Assembly (NCBI GenBank): GCA_020635015.1
Contig: JACKAP010000014.1
Span: forward strand, 94,625-158,624
Length of the DNA stretch: 64,000 bases
Direction of reading: 5' to 3'
DNA from: Calditrichia bacterium
GTDB lineage: Bacteria > Calditrichota > Calditrichia > RBG-13-44-9 > J075
The first letter of the stretch is position 1; each line of letters starts with the position of its first letter. Shown piece by piece: positions 58,804 through 64,000 of this stretch. The translations under genes and the position numbers were made by a program. The notes beneath the pieces are model-generated. The model was not told the DNA's origin. It saw only the letters and a list, made by a program, of their open reading frames with translations, and made no database searches.

Positions 58804-60774
58804 ATGTCTCCGCCCTCCGCCCTCCGCCCTCCGCTCTCCGCAGTCGCCCCCCTGCGGCAATTCATTATCGGCACCGCCGGCCACATCGACCATGGCAAAA
58901 CCGCCCTGGTCAAAGCCCTCACCGGCGTCGACACCGACCGCCTGCCGGAGGAGAAAGCCCGCGGTATCACCATCGATATCGGCTTTGCTCACCTGAGCGA
59001 GAATATTACGATTATCGATGTGCCCGGCCATGAGCGGCTGATCAAGAACATGGTGGCGGGGGTGAGCACCATCGATCTGGTGCTGTTCGTGGTGGCGGCA
59101 GACGACGGGGTGATGCCCCAGAGCCGGGAGCATCTTGATATCATCAACCTGCTGCAGATCCGCCACGGTCTGGTGGTGATCACCAAAACCGACCTGGCCG
59201 ACCCGGAGTGGCTGCTGCTGGTGGAAGAAGACTTGCGCAATCTGCTGCGCGATACCCCCTTTGCCGGCAGCGAAATATATCATACCTCGACCGTCAGCGG
59301 GGAAGGGATTTCGCAACTGCGCGAGGCGCTGCTGCAGAAGCTCGCCGACATTCCGCCCCGCCAGGATATGGAGGTCTTCCGCCAGCCGGTCGACCGGGCC
59401 TTTTCGGTTAAAGGGTTCGGGACGGTCATCACCGGCACGGTGCTCAGCGGCATGCTCAAAACCGGCGATGAGGTGGAAATTCAGCCCGGCGGGGTGCGCA
59501 CCCGGGTACGGGGACTGCAAAGCCATGACCGGGAAGTGGCTGAGGTGCGGGCCGGCTATCGTGCGGCGGTGAATCTGGCCGGGATCGACCTGGAAAATGT
59601 GCAGCGCGGAATGGTGTTGACAGCGCCGGAATTGTTTGCGCCGGTCAGCCTGATCAACGCCCGGCTCTCGCTGCTGGCCTCCGCCCCGCTGCCGCTGAAG
59701 AACAATCAGCGGATCCGCTTCCATATCCATACCGGGGAAGCCTTTGCCCGGGTGCTGATTCCCGACGCCCCGCAACTGGCGCCGGGAGAGTCCGGCTACG
59801 TGCAACTGCGTTTAGAACAGCCAGTGCATGCTGCGTTCCAGGACCGCTTCATCGTGCGTCAGTATTCGCCGCAGCGCACTCTGGGCGGCGGAGTGGTGCT
59901 GCAGACCGAGCCTTTCCGCTACCGTAAAAAATACCAGGCGCTTTTTCGGAAGACCCTCGCCCAATTGGAGAGCGACACGCCCGCCGGGCGCATCTCCGGA
60001 GCGTTCGACCTTATCGCTGCCGAACCGCTCAAGCTCTGGCAGTTGAAGACCCGCACCAACCTGCCCCTGCAGGAATTGCAGCGAACGGTCAAAGCGCTGA
60101 TCCAGGAGGAACAGTTATTCTCTGCCGGTATTTCCGGCAAAACCTATTACTTCTCCCGGGCGCAATTGCAGGCCTGTCTGGAACGGATTGTGACCGCCCT
60201 GGAGAAATATCACCGGGAATTTCCCGGCCGGGCCGGGCTGAGCGAAGCGGAGGCGATCAGCCGCCTGGAAAAGGTCTTTCACCCGGAAGCGCTGCGCAAA
60301 GCGCTGGAATATGGCCTTCGCACCAAGATACTGGCCCGGGACCATCAGCAATACCGTCATGCCAGCTTCACCCCGCAGCTTTCGGCGAAAGATTCCGAAA
60401 AATACCAGGCGACCGCGGCCCTCTACCGGGAAGCGAAGTTTGCCCCTCCGACGGTGAAGGAGATTCTGGCCCAGTTGTCGCTTACCCCAAAAGAATTCAA
60501 GGAATTAAGCAGATTACTGCGCGAAGCAGGCCAACTGGTATATATCGACGAAACCCTGATGCTCCATAGCAGCACCCTGCCGGAGCTACAGGCGCTCTTG
60601 CAGGATTTTTTCCGGGATAAGCGTGAAATCACCGTGGCGGAGTTTAAGGAACTCACCGGCACCACCCGCAAGCATGCGATTCCCCTGCTGACCTACCTGG
60701 ATACGAACGGCTACACCGAGCGCGACGGCGACGTGCGCAGACCCGGACCTAAGATAATGGTAAATACCTCATAA
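58804..60774 (+). CDS. selB: Selenocysteine-specific elongation factor SelB
   Basis: A 656-residue factor. G domain: TAGHIDHGKTALVKALTG (P-loop), EKARGITIDIGFAH (G2/G3 region), DVPGHERLIKNMV and TKTDLAD. Domains II and III follow (VKGFGTVITGTVLSGML), then four winged helices in the C-terminal half that read the SECIS element (for example KEILAQLSLTPKEFKELSRL). It delivers Sec-tRNA to UGA codons. The first 20 residues (SPPSALRPPLSAVAPL) are encoded by a CCCTCCG heptamer array and are not native to the family; the real fold begins at FIIGTAGH. GGAG lies 8 nt upstream of the chosen ATG. Confidence 0.96.
   Translation: MSPPSALRPPLSAVAPLRQFIIGTAGHIDHGKTALVKALTGVDTDRLPEEKARGITIDIGFAHLSENITIIDVPGHERLIKNMVAGVSTIDLVLFVVAADDGVMPQSREHLDIINLLQIRHGLVVITKTDLADPEWLLLVEEDLRNLLRDTPFAGSEIYHTSTVSGEGISQLREALLQKLADIPPRQDMEVFRQPVDRAFSVKGFGTVITGTVLSGMLKTGDEVEIQPGGVRTRVRGLQSHDREVAEVRAGYRAAVNLAGIDLENVQRGMVLTAPELFAPVSLINARLSLLASAPLPLKNNQRIRFHIHTGEAFARVLIPDAPQLAPGESGYVQLRLEQPVHAAFQDRFIVRQYSPQRTLGGGVVLQTEPFRYRKKYQALFRKTLAQLESDTPAGRISGAFDLIAAEPLKLWQLKTRTNLPLQELQRTVKALIQEEQLFSAGISGKTYYFSRAQLQACLERIVTALEKYHREFPGRAGLSEAEAISRLEKVFHPEALRKALEYGLRTKILARDHQQYRHASFTPQLSAKDSEKYQATAALYREAKFAPPTVKEILAQLSLTPKEFKELSRLLREAGQLVYIDETLMLHSSTLPELQALLQDFFRDKREITVAEFKELTGTTRKHAIPLLTYLDTNGYTERDGDVRRPGPKIMVNTS
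58808..58841. repeat. CCCTCCG heptamer array inside the selB 5' end
   Basis: About four units of CCCTCCG and one of CTCTCCG. It lies directly after the start codon and encodes the Pro-Ser-rich N-terminus. Related in period to CCCTCTG at 3403. Confidence 0.85.
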
Positions 60775-61085
60775 TGGTAAATGCGCAATGCTCAATGCTC
60801 ATACTGAGCACCGTGTAAAGTTTTATCGCATGGTGCATAGGGCATGGCGCCGTCATCTGCAAGCGCATGTTCCGATACCCGCACTGTAATACACCATGCC
60901 CCATGCGCCTTGCCCCATGCAAAAGTTGTCAGCATTACACAACCCTCAGTATGAGCATTGAGCATTCATCCGAACTTTTCCGTCGCTCCGGCGTTTGCCA
61001 AACTATGAGAAAATCCGCCGAAATCCTTTCGCCTTGCATTCTTAAAACCGGCCTGCGTATATTTTAAAATTCAGGAGAAAAAGCC
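60775..61085. other. 311-nt gap after selB
   Basis: 60787-60966 is the nested hairpin element listed next; 60967-61085 is plain leader of the GWxTD gene, ending in a CAGGAG ribosome site. No gene recognised. Confidence 0.7.
60787..60966. mobile_element. MITE-like nested hairpin with 22-bp perfect inverted ends
   Basis: Perfect inverse ends AATGCTCAATGCTCATACTGAG (60787-60808, 22 bases: AATGCTC heptamer twice, then ATACTGAG) and its complement at 60945-60966 enclose copy 3 of the CATGGGG-type element (60827-60924), whose core matches 10482 and 19171. About 180 bp in all, no coding capacity. It has the size and symmetry of a miniature inverted-repeat element; movement is inferred only. Confidence 0.65.
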
Positions 61086-62369
61086 ATGAGCCGAACCCTC
61101 GGGATGATCATATTGTTGACAGTTGCCGTGCTGGCGCAGTCGCTCTATAAAGAGACTTATGACAAGCAATTCTTTAAGGGAAAATATCCCCAGAAAATCC
61201 CGCTGCTCTTCCGTACTTATCCGGTCTATCAGGACGGAGGCCAATACACCGTCTACATTCCGGCGGAGGTCAATTATAATTTCATGCAGTTTCTGTATGA
61301 GGACGGCGCGTATCATGCCAGTGCGGAGTTTGAAGTACAGTTTACCCGCCATGAGTCGGGTGAAGTGTTCAGCAAAATATGGCAGACCCGCCTGAGCGTC
61401 GATAATTTTGCGGAGACCAACAGCAAGTCGCGCTTCCACGCCACCATCGATTCCCTGCAGCTTCCTCCCGGTAAATATGAGGTGATTCTGAAATATCACG
61501 ATCTGAGCGGCGAGCAACGTCTTTCCCTGCAGCAGCGGCTGACCCTGGGAGTGGTGGAGCGATTCTACGCCGCCCCGCCGCTGTTTTTCAATCCGAACGA
61601 ACCGGCGACCGCACTGCTGCCGGCATTAAACGGCCGTCCGTCACCGCTGCAGATTCACTGGGATTTTAATCAGCCCCTGGGCATTTGCCTGCAGATCTGG
61701 CGGCAGGACCCGGCCATGGCAGTGCCAACCTTTATCGAACTGGTGGATGCAGAGGCGGGAAATACGGTGTTTGCTTTGGATACGGTGCTGGCGAACCGGG
61801 CGCAGCAGCAATGGCTGCAGGTGAACATCCCCGCCAATATCTTAAAAGAGGGACGGCACCGCCTGAAGGCGGTTTATAAATTTGAAAACGATTCCCTGCG
61901 TAAAATCATCCCGTTTACCAATGTCTGGTTTGACAAGCCGATCAGCTTGTGGGATCCGGGGCTGGCCCTGGAGCCGCTGCAATATATCGTCGATGACGAT
62001 GTGTATAGCGAGATGGAACGGGGCAAGGCGGAGGAACAGTTGAAAAAGGTGCAGGCGTTCTGGGAGGAGCGTGATCCGACTCCCGGCACTCCCTATAACG
62101 AACTGGAGAACGAATTTTATACCCGGGTCGATTCCACTATCGCACGTTTTTCCAACAAACGGCAGATCGGCTGGAGAACCGATCCGGGGAAAATTTATAT
62201 TTCGCTGGGTCCTCCCGACACGGTCGAAGATTTCAGTCTGGCCCCGATCCCCGAACCTTACATGCGCTGGATCTACCGGGTCGATGGCAAGCGGCTGGTC
62301 TATACCTTCCGGGCGCTGGACGGGCGAAAGGAATATAAACTGACCCATACGGAAGAGAGTGCATTGTAA
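61086..62369 (+). CDS. GWxTD-domain protein
   Basis: A 427-residue exported protein (weak signal peptide TLGMIILLTVAVLAQSLYKE). The first 270 residues form beta-sandwich-like domains with alternating strands. The C-terminal GWxTD domain is clear: YNELENEFYTRVDSTIARF, then IGWRTDPGKIYISLGPPD and YRVDGKRLVYTFRALDG. GWxTD proteins are common in KSB1/Calditrichota, Acidobacteria and similar groups; their role is unknown, though an envelope function is likely. The ATG has an AGGAG site. The next gene starts on the base after its stop. Confidence 0.9.
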   Translation: MSRTLGMIILLTVAVLAQSLYKETYDKQFFKGKYPQKIPLLFRTYPVYQDGGQYTVYIPAEVNYNFMQFLYEDGAYHASAEFEVQFTRHESGEVFSKIWQTRLSVDNFAETNSKSRFHATIDSLQLPPGKYEVILKYHDLSGEQRLSLQQRLTLGVVERFYAAPPLFFNPNEPATALLPALNGRPSPLQIHWDFNQPLGICLQIWRQDPAMAVPTFIELVDAEAGNTVFALDTVLANRAQQQWLQVNIPANILKEGRHRLKAVYKFENDSLRKIIPFTNVWFDKPISLWDPGLALEPLQYIVDDDVYSEMERGKAEEQLKKVQAFWEERDPTPGTPYNELENEFYTRVDSTIARFSNKRQIGWRTDPGKIYISLGPPDTVEDFSLAPIPEPYMRWIYRVDGKRLVYTFRALDGRKEYKLTHTEESAL

Positions 62370-63395
62370 ATGAACGGTGGCAAAGTCAAGATTGGCGTGG
62401 TGGGCGTGGGACATTTGGGACGATTGCATGCCATGCAATTGAAACAGGTGCCGGAAGCAGAACTCCTGGGAATCTATGATGCCGATCCGCAGCGGGCGGC
62501 GACAGTGGGGACGGAATTCAGCATTCCGGTTTTCGGCGAATTTGCCCCGTTGCTGGAACAAGTGGAAGCGCTTTCCATCGTCACCCCCACAGTGACCCAC
62601 TACGATTTCGGCCGGGCGGCCCTGGAGGCCGGGAAGCATGTTTTTATCGAAAAACCGCTGACCGCCACCCTGGAACAGGCCGATGAACTGATCCGGCTGG
62701 GGCGGGAACAGCAGCGCAAGATCCAGATTGGTCATATCGAAAGATTTAACCCGGCGATCATGGCCCTGGAGCCGCTGGAGATCAATCCGCTGTTTATCGA
62801 GGCGCACCGCATGGCCAACTTCAATCCCCGCGGCACCGATGTAGCGGTGGTGCTGGACCTGATGATCCACGATATCGACCTGATCCTCAGCTTTGTGAAG
62901 AGCCCGGTCAAGACCCTCGATGCCAGCGGCATGTCGGTGATATCACCCACCGAAGACATCGCCAATTGCCGGATTACCTTCGAGAACGGCTGCGTGGCCA
63001 ATGTTACCGCCAGCCGGATCTCCGCCCGGAAAATGCGCAAGATGCGCTTTTTCCAGCGCAATGCCTATATTTCAGTCGATTTCCTGGAAGGGATCTCAGA
63101 AATTTACTACACCGGGCAGCCGGATTTTCAGCCTGCGCCGGGCAGCCTGGCCTTTTCCCTGGGACAAATTGAATCCGGCCTGGATAAGCGGGAGATCCGC
63201 TACACCCGGATCGACAAGGCCGACATCAATCCGCTGCGCTATGAATTGCAGCGTTTTTGCCGGGCCATCCTGGAAGATACCGTCCCGCCGGTGACTGCGG
63301 AAGAGGGCCGCCGGGCGCTTTTAATTGCACAGCACATCCTGAAAAGTATCGATGAACACACTCAACTTGTTAAAAAACACTGGCAAATTCGGTAA
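62370..63395 (+). CDS. Gfo/Idh/MocA family oxidoreductase (GnnA-like)
   Basis: A 341-residue NAD(P)-dependent sugar oxidoreductase. Rossmann motif GVVGVGHLGRLHA at residues about 8-20, EKP in VFIEKPLTATLEQA, then QIGHIERFNPAIMALEP and LDLMIHDIDLILSFV. The last blocks resemble GnnA, the UDP-GlcNAc 3-dehydrogenase that prepares diamino sugars for lipid A, more than other MocA relatives; without LpxA or a GnnB aminotransferase in sight this is tentative. It begins right after the GWxTD gene stop and overlaps the next gene by 44 nt. Confidence 0.88.
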   Translation: MNGGKVKIGVVGVGHLGRLHAMQLKQVPEAELLGIYDADPQRAATVGTEFSIPVFGEFAPLLEQVEALSIVTPTVTHYDFGRAALEAGKHVFIEKPLTATLEQADELIRLGREQQRKIQIGHIERFNPAIMALEPLEINPLFIEAHRMANFNPRGTDVAVVLDLMIHDIDLILSFVKSPVKTLDASGMSVISPTEDIANCRITFENGCVANVTASRISARKMRKMRFFQRNAYISVDFLEGISEIYYTGQPDFQPAPGSLAFSLGQIESGLDKREIRYTRIDKADINPLRYELQRFCRAILEDTVPPVTAEEGRRALLIAQHILKSIDEHTQLVKKHWQIR

Positions 63396-63948
63396 GTTTT
63401 ATTTCAAATACCGCGGCTTTACGCCCTACCCAATCGTGCTGCTATTTGTATTTTTTGCCGAGCCGACGCCGCGCACGTTCCTGTGGGGAGTGCTGCTGAT
63501 CGGCAGCGGAGAACTGCTGCGCATTTGGAGCGTCGCCTATATCGGCAAAGAGACCCGTAGCCGGGAGGTGATTGCCGAAACCCTGGTTACCGCCGGCCCT
63601 TATGCCTACCTGCGCAATCCGCTCTACTTCGGTAATATGCTGATCTATACCGGCGCGACGATCATTGCCAATATCTGGATGCCTTACTTCCTTCTGCTGG
63701 TATGGATTTATTTCACGATCCAGTATTGGGCGATCATCCGTCTGGAAGAGGACGTGCTGGCGGAAACCTTTGCCGGAGATTATGCCCGCTATAAATCGCA
63801 GGTGCCTTCCTTCCTGCCCGGGGTTTTCTCTACCCCTCCTCCGCCCCCGGCTGTTCCCGACTATAAAACCGCGCTTCTTTCCGAAAAAAGTACGTTTTTA
63901 AGCACCTTCGCAGTGCTGGCCATCCTGGCGATCAGGATGTTTGCTTGA
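63352..63948 (+). CDS. Isoprenylcysteine carboxyl methyltransferase-like membrane protein
   Basis: A 198-residue integral membrane methyltransferase of the ICMT/PEMT family. About five helices; the S-adenosylmethionine-binding part is visible as TAGPYAYLRNPLYFGNML and the C-terminal EEDVLAETFAGDYARYKSQV with the conserved E-E and Y-x-x-Y-K. It methylates a lipid, quinone or protein carboxyl; the substrate is unknown. Its start overlaps the oxidoreductase gene by 44 nt in another frame, so the two are likely coupled. The last 50 bases of the window end in another GCCACAGAG word. Confidence 0.85.
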   Translation: MNTLNLLKNTGKFGKFYFKYRGFTPYPIVLLFVFFAEPTPRTFLWGVLLIGSGELLRIWSVAYIGKETRSREVIAETLVTAGPYAYLRNPLYFGNMLIYTGATIIANIWMPYFLLLVWIYFTIQYWAIIRLEEDVLAETFAGDYARYKSQVPSFLPGVFSTPPPPPAVPDYKTALLSEKSTFLSTFAVLAILAIRMFA

Positions 63949-64000
63949 TTGCTAAAAACAATTCAGCGTTTCATTTCAGTTTGATCATTTCGCCACAGAG

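Overview
The window (about 55% G+C, densely coded, genes on both strands) looks like a chromosomal segment of a Gram-negative bacterium of the FCB group, most likely a candidate KSB1/Calditrichota-type lineage. Reasons: secreted proteins with the FNP-type C-terminal sorting tail of type IX secretion, a PorV/UPF0164-type outer-membrane protein, a TonB-dependent receptor with a carboxypeptidase-regulatory N-domain, a GWxTD-domain protein, a DUF2723-like segment, an Mla-type lipid ABC transporter, and a bacterial type A RNase P RNA. The taxonomic call is inference. No phage, plasmid, IS transposase or CRISPR array is visible.

Layout. 1-25 kb is a sugar- and ester-oriented accessory region: aldo-keto reductase (cut by the window edge), flavin reductase, SDR, a broken HExxH metallopeptidase-like gene, GNAT, ABC-F ATPase, a membrane protein divergent from a MarR regulator, two esterases, a creatininase-family protein, a decaheme cytochrome c with its membrane cytochrome and galM, an acyl-ACP thioesterase, two DUF1579-type proteins, two GH30 glycosidases, a TPR/DUF2723-like lipoprotein and an Ntn-type amidohydrolase. 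25-31 kb holds an Mla-type lipid transporter (lipoprotein, MCE protein, ATPase, permease) next to an RsbW/STAS/SpoIIE partner-switching module. 31-37 kb has a secreted M14 carboxypeptidase, a metallophosphatase, a transglutaminase-like protein and an orphan histidine kinase. 37-46 kb is an outer-membrane and secretion cassette (receptor relic, PorV-like, TonB receptor, two large secreted proteins). 46-64 kb is more housekeeping: a Nat-type ABC exporter, YigZ, a HEAT-cyclophilin lipoprotein, a tRNA with CAU anticodon, a zinc-ribbon protein, rnpB, PgpH-type c-di-AMP phosphodiesterase, YbeY, a CorC-like protein, SelA-SelB, then GWxTD protein, a Gfo/Idh/MocA oxidoreductase and an isoprenylcysteine-methyltransferase-like protein.

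The most unusual property is between the genes. Nearly every intergenic gap carries short tandem 'words', mostly of period 7 (for example TTGTTGG, GGATACT, AACTGAA, CCAATAA, CATGGGG, GGAATGC, CCCTCTG), others of period 8, 9 or 6, often followed by the same word in inverted orientation so that the gap folds into a hairpin. They resemble the heptameric STRR repeats known from filamentous cyanobacteria. At least one three-copy element (10482, 19171, 60827) looks like a small mobile hairpin; one copy sits at the truncation point of a serine hydrolase gene, and repeat words form the ends of two genes (acyl-ACP thioesterase C-terminus, SelB N-terminus).

All calls were made by reading; no database search was run. 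Start codons were moved inward where a Shine-Dalgarno sequence, signal peptide or repeat boundary made this more plausible.
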